A stretch of DNA of 64,000 nucleotides from assembly GCA_964481425.1 (NCBI GenBank), contig CAYZTM010000013.1, positions 37,323-101,322 on the forward strand, given 5' to 3'. Both the position numbers and the translations under genes were made by a program. The notes beneath the pieces were generated by a model. The model made no database searches, was not told where the DNA came from, and worked only from the letters and a program-made list of their open reading frames with translations. Shown here piece after piece: positions 1-8,805 of the stretch (its first letter is position 1; every line of letters begins with the position of its first letter). The stretch is from MKUN01 sp964481425. Lineage in GTDB: Bacteria > Bacteroidota > Bacteroidia > Chitinophagales > Chitinophagaceae.

Positions 1-122
1 GCTTTATCAATTCCAGGTAAAGACCTTGAATCGGGTTTGTTAAACGCATGTGAAAGCCCCTAAAACACTTGCATCTTAAAAAATGTTTTCATATGTTTGT
101 TATGTACCATCATTAATATATA

Positions 123-1250
123 TTGAGAGTAAATGTACTAATCGCTTGTTTTTGTTTGGTCATATGTTCATCACTACAACAGGCAAGAGCCCAGGTCGCA
201 GATACCTTTGCTACCTATTCCATTTCGGCATATACTGATTTTTATTACGCTGCTTATACCGATTCTGTAGGTCACGGGGAGTTTCAGAAATTTCCTACTG
301 TGTCGCCCCGCAGCAATTCTATCGGGCTTAATGCAGCACAGATCAGCACACGCTATGATGGCGATAAGGTTAGGGGTATAGTAACCCTGCATTTTGGCGA
401 TATTGCCAAAAGTGCCTGGTCGGGGACCTACAACCCTATACAAGAGGCACACATGGGTGTACGTTTGTGTAAAACCCTTTGGGTTGACGGAGGCTTCTTC
501 CGCACACACTTTGGAACAGAGTTTCTTTTACCAATTGAGAATATTACCAGTTCCATTGCCGTAGCTACCTGGTATGAGCCTTATTACGAAGCTGGCATCA
601 AGCTGAATTATGACCCTTCGCCAAAGTTGGAGATCAATCTCTTCCTGCTTAACGGATATGGCATTTACGAAGACTTTAATAAGCGCAAATCGCTGGGCAT
701 GGGCATCACCTACGCCTTTAGTGATAAGGCAGGGATAGGCTATACCAATTACCTGGGTGATGATAGCCCTGACAGCTTGCCTGTGTCACAGGTGCGGTTT
801 GCACAGAACATTTTTTTCAATTATATTGGAAAAGATATAAAGCTACAACTTGGGGCAGATCTTTATATACAGGGTAATTCGGCCATCGTAAATAGCAATG
901 AAACGGCAACCGCGTACAGTGCACTGGCTACTATAGCCTACCAGGCAAGCCCCAAGGTAAGTGTATATGGGCGCGGTGCTTTGTTCAGGGACCCTGAGGG
1001 TTTCTTAACGGGCGTCATTACAGATAGTCACAATGACCAGACAGGATATAAGCTATGGGAAGGCACAGCAGGGCTTGAAGTGAAACCGGTCGATAAATCT
1101 TATGTAAGGTTTGAGCTGAGGCGGATCCAGATGGATGGATACCAGGAAATATTCAGAACAGGTGGCCACAACATAAGTTATCGCTACGATTTTATGGTAA
1201 ATGCAGGCATATCACTTGCATTGCTGGAGGGGGTAAGGACAAGGAACTAA
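123..1250 (+). CDS. Outer-membrane beta-barrel porin-like protein
   Basis: The 375-residue product begins with a signal peptide (hydrophobic residues about 4-16, cleavage after AQ near residue 24). The rest is alternating amphipathic strands rich in Tyr, Gly and Asn, with aromatic residues near strand ends, as in Bacteroidota porins. The start is TTG at 123: an in-frame stop lies just upstream and no ATG gives the signal peptide. It ends 19 bp before the ammonium transporter gene on the same strand, so the two are probably co-transcribed, and the barrel may pass small nitrogen compounds. The porin assignment rests on overall character, not on a motif. The role in nitrogen uptake is inferred from context only. 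Confidence 0.7.
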   Translation: MRVNVLIACFCLVICSSLQQARAQVADTFATYSISAYTDFYYAAYTDSVGHGEFQKFPTVSPRSNSIGLNAAQISTRYDGDKVRGIVTLHFGDIAKSAWSGTYNPIQEAHMGVRLCKTLWVDGGFFRTHFGTEFLLPIENITSSIAVATWYEPYYEAGIKLNYDPSPKLEINLFLLNGYGIYEDFNKRKSLGMGITYAFSDKAGIGYTNYLGDDSPDSLPVSQVRFAQNIFFNYIGKDIKLQLGADLYIQGNSAIVNSNETATAYSALATIAYQASPKVSVYGRGALFRDPEGFLTGVITDSHNDQTGYKLWEGTAGLEVKPVDKSYVRFELRRIQMDGYQEIFRTGGHNISYRYDFMVNAGISLALLEGVRTRN

Positions 1251-1269
1251 TCTCTTAAAATAAATCAGT

Positions 1270-2499
1270 ATGGCGACATTCGATACCGGCACTACGGGCT
1301 TCATGCTCCTTGCCACCAGCCTTGTTATGCTCATGACCCCTGGTCTTGCCTTTTTCTACGGAGGCCTTGCAGGCAAACGCAACATTTTAGGTATAATGAT
1401 ACAGAGCTTTGTCTCGATGGGTATCACCACCATTTTGTGGTTCATCTGTGGCTACTCATTATGCTTTAGCGGGAATGAAATGGGAGGAATTATAGGCAAC
1501 CTCGATAAAATGTTCATGCAGGGTGTGGACCTCAACACTGCATTTTCCGGTAATAGTAAGTTGCCCGAATTTGTTTTTATGGCTTACCAGATGATGTTCG
1601 CCATCATTACCCCTGCACTGATAACCGGTGCATTTGTGAACAGGGTGACCTTCAAATCATATCTTATATTCCTGGTTCTCTGGCAATTACTGGTTTACTA
1701 TCCCTTTGCTCATATGGTATGGGGCGGCGGACTGCTGGCCCAGTGGGGGGTGCTCGATTTTGCAGGGGGTATAGTGGTACATGCCACGGCTGGTTTTGCT
1801 GCTTTGGCATCGGTAATATATGTGGGTAAGCGACGAGACTCGGCATCTACGCCTAATAGTGTACCATTGATCGCCATTGGCACCGGCCTGCTGTGGTTCG
1901 GATGGTATGGCTTTAATGCAGGCAGCGAGCTGAACGTGGATGCGGTGACCGGTCTTGCTTTTGTAAATACCGATGTGGCTGCCTCATTTGCAGCAATTAC
2001 CTGGCTGGTAATAGAGTGGAGCCAGCAAAGGAAGCCAAAATTCGTCGGCCTGCTTACGGGCGCTGTAGCCGGCCTGGCTACTATAACGCCTGCTGCCGGC
2101 TTTGTGTCATTACCTGCTGCTGTAGCTATTGGTGTTGCCTCGGGCATTGTATGTTATCTTGCGGTGCACCTGAAAAACAAGATCGGCTGGGACGATGCGC
2201 TTGATGTGTGGGGCGTACATGGAATTGGCGGTTGCCTCGGCACCATATTGCTGGGTGTTTTTGCATCGAAGGCAATGAATGCTAACGGTGCCGATGGCCT
2301 GATGTATGGAGGTACTATATTTTTTGTACACCAGTTGGTGGCAGTAGTGGGTGCTTGTGTTTATGCTTTCGTTTTTACTTATGTAATGCTGGCCATTATC
2401 AATAAGATCACCAAAGTGCGTGTGAGCGAAGATGAAGAAGATACCGGGCTTGACCATGCATTGCACGGAGAAAAAGCATACGATGAAGGGGTGTTATAG
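1270..2499 (+). CDS. amt: Ammonium transporter, Amt family
   Basis: This 409-residue inner-membrane channel moves ammonium/ammonia into the cell. About eleven hydrophobic helices are visible from the N-terminus (MLLATSLVMLMTPGLAFFYGG). The twin pore histidines of the Amt/Rh family are present at about H171 (VVHATAG) and H317 (WGVHGIGG). The length is normal for the family. The C-terminal tail after the last helix is short and acidic. The porin-like gene lies 19 bp upstream. Amt genes are often followed by a PII regulator gene (glnK), but here the next gene is on the other strand, so any PII partner must be encoded elsewhere. Confidence 0.95.
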   Translation: MATFDTGTTGFMLLATSLVMLMTPGLAFFYGGLAGKRNILGIMIQSFVSMGITTILWFICGYSLCFSGNEMGGIIGNLDKMFMQGVDLNTAFSGNSKLPEFVFMAYQMMFAIITPALITGAFVNRVTFKSYLIFLVLWQLLVYYPFAHMVWGGGLLAQWGVLDFAGGIVVHATAGFAALASVIYVGKRRDSASTPNSVPLIAIGTGLLWFGWYGFNAGSELNVDAVTGLAFVNTDVAASFAAITWLVIEWSQQRKPKFVGLLTGAVAGLATITPAAGFVSLPAAVAIGVASGIVCYLAVHLKNKIGWDDALDVWGVHGIGGCLGTILLGVFASKAMNANGADGLMYGGTIFFVHQLVAVVGACVYAFVFTYVMLAIINKITKVRVSEDEEDTGLDHALHGEKAYDEGVL

Positions 2500-2516
2500 C
2501 TTGCAGTAGAGATCTG

Positions 2517-3356
2517 TCATTCCTTAATGAACTTCACACTTTGCAGGTATCTGTGATCGTCTGAATAGACGTGTATTGCATACATGCCCATGGGCAGATC
2601 AGATACGTTTATGATACCGGAACCGAAGATAAGTCCTTGTTTTAGTATCACGCCGTTGGCAGAAATGATGAAGAAGTGATAGTACTGCAATCCGTAAGGC
2701 ACTGTTACAACTTTCAATTCATCGGTAGTTGGGTTAGGATAAACAGCAAAGAAATTATTGTTGACAAGATTATTTATCCCTGTTGCGGCCATTGGGATCA
2801 GGTGTATATCATCGAAATAAGCATCGTTGGAAGTGTCCTGGTTGCGGATGGCTATGAGCTGCACTCTTACCCAGCGCGTACCGGGTGCTGCGTGTATGTA
2901 GCCCAATATAGCCTGCCATTGGTTCAGTGAATAAAGAGTATCACTATGCCACTCCTGTAGCACAGAGCTTTTACTGTTATCGAGGCACTGCACCATAACG
3001 GTCGCCTGGTCGGAAGGACTCCCTTCATTGAGTGATTGGGTCCAACCGAGGAACTCGAACTGCAGGCTATCATTATCTATCTGAGGGGCATAGCCGCTTA
3101 CATTCACATCCTGTTGCAATATGCCTTCTTCGTCGCTGCCCTCATAAAAGATGTGGGTACTATCATGAGCTGCCGCCACATGACCTGCAGCCGGTTCTGA
3201 CCGCCAGTTGCCGGTGATAGCTGTCCAACTCGCCGGCCAGTTAGTAGTGGTATCGATATATTCGGCACTTCCGTTTTGTACCAGGTTTTGGGCCCTTACG
3301 TTTGCGGATAAGAGTACCATCAATGTTACTATAACTGGGAGAATATATTTTTTCAT
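2517..3356 (-). CDS. Secreted protein with T9SS type A sorting domain
   Basis: The 279-residue product starts at the ATG that immediately precedes a typical signal peptide (MKKYILPVIVTLMVLL, cleavage after RAQ). A longer in-frame start exists, but it would place 13 residues ahead of the signal. The middle (residues about 25-180) looks like a carbohydrate-binding or jelly-roll beta-sandwich: it contains NGSAE, FEFLGWTQS and YFDDIHLI. The last 75 residues carry the type IX secretion signature (FAVYPNPTTDELKV, then a final KFIKE). It is therefore probably exported and surface-attached or released. No enzymatic motif was seen. It converges with amt across a short gap. Confidence 0.85.
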   Translation of the reverse strand: MKKYILPVIVTLMVLLSANVRAQNLVQNGSAEYIDTTTNWPASWTAITGNWRSEPAAGHVAAAHDSTHIFYEGSDEEGILQQDVNVSGYAPQIDNDSLQFEFLGWTQSLNEGSPSDQATVMVQCLDNSKSSVLQEWHSDTLYSLNQWQAILGYIHAAPGTRWVRVQLIAIRNQDTSNDAYFDDIHLIPMAATGINNLVNNNFFAVYPNPTTDELKVVTVPYGLQYYHFFIISANGVILKQGLIFGSGIINVSDLPMGMYAIHVYSDDHRYLQSVKFIKE

Positions 3357-3431
3357 AATTAGCAGTTTTAGGGTCAAACACACAATTCCTTTCAATTATA
3401 AGTGCTAAAAAATCTATGCCATGCACCTGCT

Positions 3432-3617
3432 TTATGCATGCATTTTCTCCTTTACTTTATACAGTTCATGGTCTATTTTATTCTTCAGTTGCTTGCGCTT
3501 ATCATGTACGCGTTGCCGGGTGAGCATAGCCCGGTTTTCTAATAATAATCCCGCTATAATACCTGCGGCGCCGTATAATAATAACCTGGAAGTTTTCATC
3601 AGTCTGTTTTTTGCCAT
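3432..3617 (-). CDS. Small membrane-anchored protein, YtxH-like
   Basis: The roughly 61-residue product has one hydrophobic segment (LLLYGAAGIIAGLLL) near the N-terminus. A strongly charged helical tail rich in Lys, Arg and Glu follows and could form a coiled coil. This is the layout of small YtxH/DUF-type envelope proteins. Starts at 3617, 3599 and 3638 are all possible; 3617 is chosen because it gives a basic N-terminus before the helix. The function is unknown. It is divergent from rdgB, so the gap between them probably holds both promoters. Confidence 0.5.
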   Translation of the reverse strand: MAKNRLMKTSRLLLYGAAGIIAGLLLENRAMLTRQRVHDKRKQLKNKIDHELYKVKEKMHA

Positions 3618-3667
3618 GTTGTAACAGAATTGTGCCAAGAAAGGCAGCCTAAAATTCCACTCGTAAC

Positions 3668-3675
3668 TATATTTG
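3668..3675 (+). promoter_or_regulatory. Bacteroidota -7 element before rdgB
   Basis: TATATTTG matches the Bacteroidota -7 consensus TAnnTTTG exactly. It ends 4 bp before the rdgB ATG at 3680, so transcription would begin at or within a few bases of the start codon. No convincing -33 TTG was found at the expected distance. Confidence 0.5.
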
Positions 3676-3679
3676 CCTA

Positions 3680-4258
3680 ATGAAACAGCTTGTCCTGGCC
3701 TCTAACAATCCGGGGAAAATAAAAGAGATAAAAGAGATCGTTCAGGATATCGAATTACTGTCTTTGAAGGATGTTGGGTTTACGGATGAGATACCTGAAC
3801 CTTATCACACATTCGAGGAAAATGCATTGACCAAGGCGATGACCATTCACAGCTATTGTGGTAAAAATGTAATGGCTGATGACAGTGGCATTTGCCTGAA
3901 TGCCCTCGACGGTGAGCCTGGGGTGAACAGCGCCTATTATGCCGGTCTGCCAAGGGATGATAAAAAAAACCTGCAAAAAGTATTGGACGTATTGGAAGAT
4001 AAGGCGGACAGGAGTGCCTATTACAAGGCGCTCATTTGCCTGGTATGGAATGGTGAAGTGCACTATTTCGAAGGACGGTGCAACGGCAATATTGTAAAAG
4101 TACCAAGGGGCGCCGGCGGTTTCGGGTATGATCCTATATTTGTGCCTGAAGGCTACGATCAGACATTTGGCGAACTGCCGCCGGAAGTAAAGAACAAGCT
4201 GAGCCACAGGGGCAAGGCAGTAATGAAGATGGTAGCGTTCCTTAAAGCACAACAATAA
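3680..4258 (+). CDS. rdgB: dITP/XTP pyrophosphatase (RdgB/HAM1 family)
   Basis: This 192-residue cytoplasmic enzyme hydrolyses non-canonical purine NTPs (dITP, XTP) to the monophosphate and pyrophosphate, keeping them out of DNA and RNA. The family signature is complete: SNNPGK at residues 8-13, MADDSGICLNALDGEPGVNS in the middle, and GGFGYDPIF...LSHRGKA near the C-terminus. The length is normal. Its TAA stop shares one base with the ATG of the DUF2027-Smr gene (4258), so the two are translationally coupled. The start codon lies directly after a -7 promoter element, which suggests a leaderless or nearly leaderless mRNA. Confidence 0.96.
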   Translation: MKQLVLASNNPGKIKEIKEIVQDIELLSLKDVGFTDEIPEPYHTFEENALTKAMTIHSYCGKNVMADDSGICLNALDGEPGVNSAYYAGLPRDDKKNLQKVLDVLEDKADRSAYYKALICLVWNGEVHYFEGRCNGNIVKVPRGAGGFGYDPIFVPEGYDQTFGELPPEVKNKLSHRGKAVMKMVAFLKAQQ

Positions 4259-5250
4259 TGAAATTTTCGATAGGCGATAAGATCATCCTGAAACGGACGG
4301 GCGAGGAGGGTTTAGTGCATGCCTTTATCAACGAGCAAATGCTGGAAGTAGAAGTGAATGGCACCCGCTTCCCGGTATATGCCGATGAGATAGACCATCC
4401 ATACCTGGAATGGTTCACCAATAAAGTAAAGCCGAAGAAGAAAAGCCTGCCTGAACAGCTACCGGTAGAAAAGGAAAAACTGCGTAAGCCGAGATTGGCT
4501 AAAGGGGTATATCTTAGTTTTTTGCCTGTGTTCAGGATGGATGATTTTGAAGATGTGGTGGACCATGTTAAGGTCTACCTGCTAAATGAACTACCCATAC
4601 AGGTACAGTTCAGCTACGATGTGCGCCTGCAGAACCAGAGCGAATTCAAACATGAGAGCAGGCTGCATGCCTTTGGCGATCTGTACCTGCACAATATACC
4701 CTTCACAGATATGAGTGCTCAGCCACGGTTTCACTGGAGGCTGGAAGACACAAGTAATAAAGATATGGCCCCTGCCGAAGATGTGTTGCGTATAAGACCG
4801 GCCAGGCTTTTCGAGCACATCAATGATGTATTGCATAAGGGTGAGCCGATGTTCAGCTATCTCTTATTGTCGGAGTTTGCACCAAAAAAAGAAGAAGAAA
4901 AGCAGGAAAAATACCTGCCGCCGCCACCCAGGCCTAAATTCATCAAGCTCAGCGACCTGGCAGAGCATATGGGAGGCCCCAAATACGAAATAGACCTGCA
5001 TATAGAAAAACTGGTGCCCAGCAGGCGGGGGCTCAGCAATGCCGATATAATGAAGATACAACTGGATACACTACACAAATACCTGCAGCTGGCCATAGTA
5101 CACCGGCAGGATAGGATGGTGGTGATACATGGGGTAGGTGAGGGGGTGCTGCGCGATGCAGTGCATAAGACCCTGCGCGGGCACAAAGAGGTGAAGCGCT
5201 ATGAGTTAGTCTACCATGGTGGTGCCACCGAAGTGTTTTTCAAGCGCTAA
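4258..5250 (+). CDS. DUF2027 and Smr domain protein
   Basis: The 330-residue cytoplasmic protein has an N-terminal SH3-like segment (residues 1-55, FSIGDKIILKRTGEEG), a central DUF2027 region typical of Bacteroidota, and a C-terminal Smr (MutS2-type) domain. The Smr domain shows DLHIEKL at about 244-250 and the HGVGEGVLR loop at about 292-300. Smr domains bind and often nick branched nucleic acids. The DLH and HGxGxGxLR motifs are both intact, so nuclease activity is plausible. It follows rdgB with a one-base overlap. Its 3' end overlaps the next convergent gene by 4 bp. The cellular role is not known. Confidence 0.9.
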   Translation: MKFSIGDKIILKRTGEEGLVHAFINEQMLEVEVNGTRFPVYADEIDHPYLEWFTNKVKPKKKSLPEQLPVEKEKLRKPRLAKGVYLSFLPVFRMDDFEDVVDHVKVYLLNELPIQVQFSYDVRLQNQSEFKHESRLHAFGDLYLHNIPFTDMSAQPRFHWRLEDTSNKDMAPAEDVLRIRPARLFEHINDVLHKGEPMFSYLLLSEFAPKKEEEKQEKYLPPPPRPKFIKLSDLAEHMGGPKYEIDLHIEKLVPSRRGLSNADIMKIQLDTLHKYLQLAIVHRQDRMVVIHGVGEGVLRDAVHKTLRGHKEVKRYELVYHGGATEVFFKR

Positions 5251-6758
5251 TGGGCTACCTGTATTCTCCTGTTCAGTATAGTACCATCGCTTTGTTGCAG
5301 CTTTAGGATATAAATACCTACAGGTAAGGTGCTGATGGTTATGCTTTCTGTTGGCTTATTGCATTGCACCGACATTACAGGCTCACCAAGCATATTGATG
5401 AATGTAGCTTTGTAAGGTGCATTAGGATTATTTATGGTTATGAAATCATTAGCAGGGTTCGGAGTAATAAGGGTAGCTTCCCTGGTCTTGAGTTCTTTTA
5501 TGCTTGTTGGGATCGGAGAAAACGTACCACATGGGCCGTTGGGATTAGCGGCTTTGTAAGAGTAGGTCATCTGGTCAAAATGGTCACCCGCACACATCGT
5601 GGGGTCAAAACATTCTGCATCATAAATTTTTCCGAAGCCGCATTTGTATTTGAAACTTGCTCCGCAAGGCTCAAATGTGTTGACATAGTAGCCATTGTTA
5701 TCTCCATAAATGAAATTGTCACTCGTGCCATAGAGTGTACCGGGATAGCATTGGCTGCTATCGCCAGGATTGTAATAATAAAATTGAGTCACTACAGATT
5801 CTTCAGGCATCTGTGTCGTATCAATTAAAGTTTGCGGACCATAGAATACATCTGAGGTAAAGGTGCTAAAGGTCGTTGTTGAAGTTGCGGGGTATGCATG
5901 GAATAGCCAGGTCCATTTTTTTGTTGTGTATTGTATATGTGTTGGGCCAATGCTGTCTTTGCCTACAATGCTGTCTATTCTTTTGTATGGAAGGCAGGAA
6001 TTGTCCCCCTCCCATTCAAACACATCCCCGATGTTGTAGTTATATATATCCTCCGTATTCGGGTTGTGAAACTCAACTTGCTTAAAAATTATGTTATCAC
6101 TATTGGCGCCGCTATAGGACAAGTTGTCCAAAAATAGGTCGAATCCATGGTTATACGGTACCCCAGGTTCATGTAAAGGGAACATATATAGTTCGCAAGT
6201 CTGGTAAAAGCCGTGGTTTTTACTTATTATAATCTTAGCGTTATTGGCCATGTCTGCCAGGTTAACCATTGCGTTATGGTACGCGGTCAGTGTGATTGTT
6301 TTTACAGAGTCGAGCACATTGAGGATCGTTGCCGTATCAGCACCTGTTACCTGTGCGGTATAATAATAACTACTGGTATCATCATAGAAGGTCCAGCTAT
6401 CCCCGACATTTGCTTTGGCTTTTATGAATACTGTGTCGCCCCAGTAAGTGTAAAAGTCCCACACTCCGTTGCCGTACGAGGTCACATTTTTACCTATCCA
6501 GCTCCCTCCACCTAAATCCAACGGAAGGAGGGTGTCATTGGGTTGATTAGTTGGGAGGTAGCGGCCCCTGGGTGTATGGAATAAATAGTAGTGTGCGGTT
6601 GTCCACTGGTAATAGGTAGAATCTATCCTTATCCCTCTCAGGTAGCTGTTGCTGTTAATAAAGTACTGCTTTATGCCCGGTTTCAGGCATTCGTAATTCT
6701 GGGCCCGGACGTATAGGATACAACAGATATAAAACAGAGTGAGTAAAACCTTTCTCAT
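5247..6758 (-). CDS. Secreted protein with T9SS type A sorting domain
   Basis: The 503-residue product has a signal peptide (MRKVLLTLFYICCILYVRAQ). A long Tyr/Trp/Asn-rich extracellular region follows, with several cysteines that could form disulfides (YECLKPG, CYPGTLYG, CGASFKYKCGFG, DPTMCAGDHF). The C-terminus is a type A sorting domain (ATLITPNPANDFITI ... GIYILKLQQ). No catalytic motif was recognised in the central region. It stands alone on the minus strand and its 3' end overlaps the Smr-protein gene by 4 bp. Confidence 0.85.
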   Translation of the reverse strand: MRKVLLTLFYICCILYVRAQNYECLKPGIKQYFINSNSYLRGIRIDSTYYQWTTAHYYLFHTPRGRYLPTNQPNDTLLPLDLGGGSWIGKNVTSYGNGVWDFYTYWGDTVFIKAKANVGDSWTFYDDTSSYYYTAQVTGADTATILNVLDSVKTITLTAYHNAMVNLADMANNAKIIISKNHGFYQTCELYMFPLHEPGVPYNHGFDLFLDNLSYSGANSDNIIFKQVEFHNPNTEDIYNYNIGDVFEWEGDNSCLPYKRIDSIVGKDSIGPTHIQYTTKKWTWLFHAYPATSTTTFSTFTSDVFYGPQTLIDTTQMPEESVVTQFYYYNPGDSSQCYPGTLYGTSDNFIYGDNNGYYVNTFEPCGASFKYKCGFGKIYDAECFDPTMCAGDHFDQMTYSYKAANPNGPCGTFSPIPTSIKELKTREATLITPNPANDFITINNPNAPYKATFINMLGEPVMSVQCNKPTESITISTLPVGIYILKLQQSDGTILNRRIQVAH

Positions 6759-6853
6759 AGGGCGGTCTTATTGTGTCAATATGAAGTTATCGCATTATAT
6801 AAGACGATACAAGCGCCGGCAACGTTAGTACCTGAAAAAATATCAATAGGACC

Positions 6854-7159
6854 CTATTCGTGCTTTACCGCTAAGGTACGGAGCATTTCATCCGTAAGTC
6901 CTTCGGTATAAACGCCATAGCCATTTACAAGTACTCCTTTTACGCCGTATTTGGGCGCCGATACTGCATATACGGTTGCCTCATCCCCCGGGTCGCTCAT
7001 GCCTTCAAAACGGTAGTACTTATCTATAACGAATTCGTTGTGGAATACCCTGAAATTATGGGCCCTGCATTCCAGGCAATTCTGCTGCAGGTTAAAGTCT
7101 TCGGTATATCCTTCCTGCCTTAACGCCTCTATTGCCTGTGATAATGTTTCTATTTCCAT
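6854..7159 (-). CDS. Conserved small protein, usually mislabelled PRPP synthetase
   Basis: The 101-residue cytoplasmic protein carries NLQQNCLECRAHN (a Cys pair), YRFEGMSDPGD and GVKGVLVNGYGVY. These match a small Bacteroidota family often named phosphoribosylpyrophosphate synthetase in databases. It is far too short for a real PRPP synthetase and lacks the PRPP-binding loop, so that name should not be taken as function. The protein is compact and soluble with no signal peptide. It is divergent from mgtE, and about 170 bp between them hold the promoters. Confidence 0.75.
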   Translation of the reverse strand: MEIETLSQAIEALRQEGYTEDFNLQQNCLECRAHNFRVFHNEFVIDKYYRFEGMSDPGDEATVYAVSAPKYGVKGVLVNGYGVYTEGLTDEMLRTLAVKHE

Positions 7160-7211
7160 GATGCCTCATTTATTTCGCTAAAAAATATTGTAAAAACCTG
7201 TACTTACGGGA

Positions 7212-7239
7212 TTGTTTTTCGAGGTAAATACTATCTTTG
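7212..7239 (+). promoter_or_regulatory. Probable mgtE promoter
   Basis: TTG at 7212-7214 and a consensus -7 element TATCTTTG at 7232-7239 are separated by 17 bp. This implies an mgtE 5' leader of roughly 85 nt. The leader contains a small hairpin (CCGCT/AGCGG near 7268-7282). Confidence 0.55.
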
Positions 7240-7329
7240 CAGCCCAAAGATATTCAAAAAAAATCCCCCGCTTCCGTAGCGGAACATTAAATCAGTAATT
7301 GTTAACCATATACGTCGCATTATGGATAC

Positions 7330-8718
7330 ATGGCCGGTCAGATCGAACATATGGAATTACTGGAGCAGTTGGAACAATTGCTCGGGCAGGGGGATACGTC
7401 TGCACTAAATGCTTTTCTTGACGAGCAGAATATTTCTATTGTAGCAGAATGGATAGACGAGATGCCGGAATATGCCGCCCGCATACTCTCCGCCTTGTCC
7501 GTACACCGCGCTGCCAGTACGTTTAAGATACTTGATACTTCCATACAGCGCGATGCCATTCACGAATTACCCCCTCATAAGACGGCCGAACTGCTGAATG
7601 AACTGCCTGCGGATGACCGTACATCGCTATTAGAGGAACTGCCCAGCGAGGTAGTTAAGGAACTGATACGCCTGCTGGACCCGGAAGAGCGGAAGATAAC
7701 GCTGAAGCTCCTTGGTTACAACGAGGACAGTGTGGGCAGGCTGATGACCCCGGAATACATAGCGGTGTTCATAGACTGGACCGTACAGGAAGTGCTGGAG
7801 CATATCCGTGCATTTGGTAAGGATAGTGAAACCATCGATGTGATCTATGTGATAGACGAGAACGGAAAATTCATCGACGATATCAGGATACGCGAGTTCC
7901 TGTTGGCCGATCCCGATAAGCATGTAGGCGATATGATAGATGGCCGGTACATAACCCTGAATGTGAACGATGACCAAAGCATGGCCAATGAAGTGTTCAA
8001 AATGAACAACCGGGTGGCCCTTCCGGTGGTAGACGATAATAATGTATTGTTGGGCATCGTGACCATAGATGACGTGCTCTGGGTGGCCAACGAAGAATTC
8101 AGTGAAGACATGCAGCGTATAGGCGGTACAGAAGCACTGGAACTGCCTTACCTCGAAATGCCCTTTTTCAGCCTCTATAAAAAGAGGATAGGCTGGTTGG
8201 TCATCCTGTTCCTTGGCGAGATGCTCACGGCTACCGCTTTAGGCTTTTTCCAGGGTGAGATAGAAAAAGCGTCTGTACTTGCTCTTTTTATGCCACTCAT
8301 TATTTCTACGGGCGGCAATACCGGATCACAAGCTGCGACCCTTATTATTCAGGCTTTAGCGGTAGGCGACATCAGTCTTACTGACTGGTGGCGCATCATG
8401 CGAAGGGAAATCTTCTCAGGACTTGCCTTGGGTGCGGTTTTAGCATTGGTTGGCTTTCTTCGTATTTCAATTTGGCAATCTGTTGCAAATGTTTATGGCG
8501 CTCATTGGATATTACTTGGAATGACAGTAAGTGTTGCGCTGGTAGGTGTAGTACTATGGGGAACGCTTTCCGGCTCAATGTTGCCTTTATTGCTCAAAAA
8601 GCTGGGGGCTGACCCTGCTGTTTCCTCTGCTCCTTTCATCGCTACACTTGTGGATGTTACTGGGCTCGTCATTTATTTCTCCGTAGCCTACTTATTCCTG
8701 CACGGTATTCTTTTGTGA
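7330..8718 (+). CDS. mgtE: Magnesium transporter MgtE
   Basis: This 462-residue inner-membrane Mg2+ channel has the complete family order. The N-terminal superhelical domain spans residues about 10-130 (LLNELPADDRTSLLEELP). A CBS pair occupies about 135-255 (LMTPEYIAV, LPVVDDNNVLLGIVTIDDV). Five transmembrane helices fill 285-462, including the pore sequence LIISTGGNTGSQAATL. The cytosolic domains are known to sense Mg2+ and gate the pore. The length is normal. An alternative start lies 7 codons downstream. It is a single-gene unit with its own promoter, and the small Cys-pair protein gene is divergent. Confidence 0.96.
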   Translation: MAGQIEHMELLEQLEQLLGQGDTSALNAFLDEQNISIVAEWIDEMPEYAARILSALSVHRAASTFKILDTSIQRDAIHELPPHKTAELLNELPADDRTSLLEELPSEVVKELIRLLDPEERKITLKLLGYNEDSVGRLMTPEYIAVFIDWTVQEVLEHIRAFGKDSETIDVIYVIDENGKFIDDIRIREFLLADPDKHVGDMIDGRYITLNVNDDQSMANEVFKMNNRVALPVVDDNNVLLGIVTIDDVLWVANEEFSEDMQRIGGTEALELPYLEMPFFSLYKKRIGWLVILFLGEMLTATALGFFQGEIEKASVLALFMPLIISTGGNTGSQAATLIIQALAVGDISLTDWWRIMRREIFSGLALGAVLALVGFLRISIWQSVANVYGAHWILLGMTVSVALVGVVLWGTLSGSMLPLLLKKLGADPAVSSAPFIATLVDVTGLVIYFSVAYLFLHGILL

Positions 8719-8805
8719 TAATGTTTTGATTATCATTTCTTTAGGGCGGTTTTCCCACTCGCTGGCATGCTTTTTACTCTGCTGCTAATAACCAAAACAT
8801 TCGTT

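Noticed and set aside
1..63. Open frame of 20 codons ending TAA at the window start
   Set aside because: It could be the end of an upstream gene, but 20 codons without recognisable sequence are not enough to call.
174..509. 111-codon minus-strand frame opposite the porin
   Set aside because: It is fully antisense to a convincing exported barrel protein, with an unnatural Cys/Ile pattern and no neighbour support.
6854..7159. Naming the 101-residue protein PRPP synthetase
   Set aside because: The usual database label is not supported: the protein is about a third of the enzyme's length and lacks its PRPP-binding motif.
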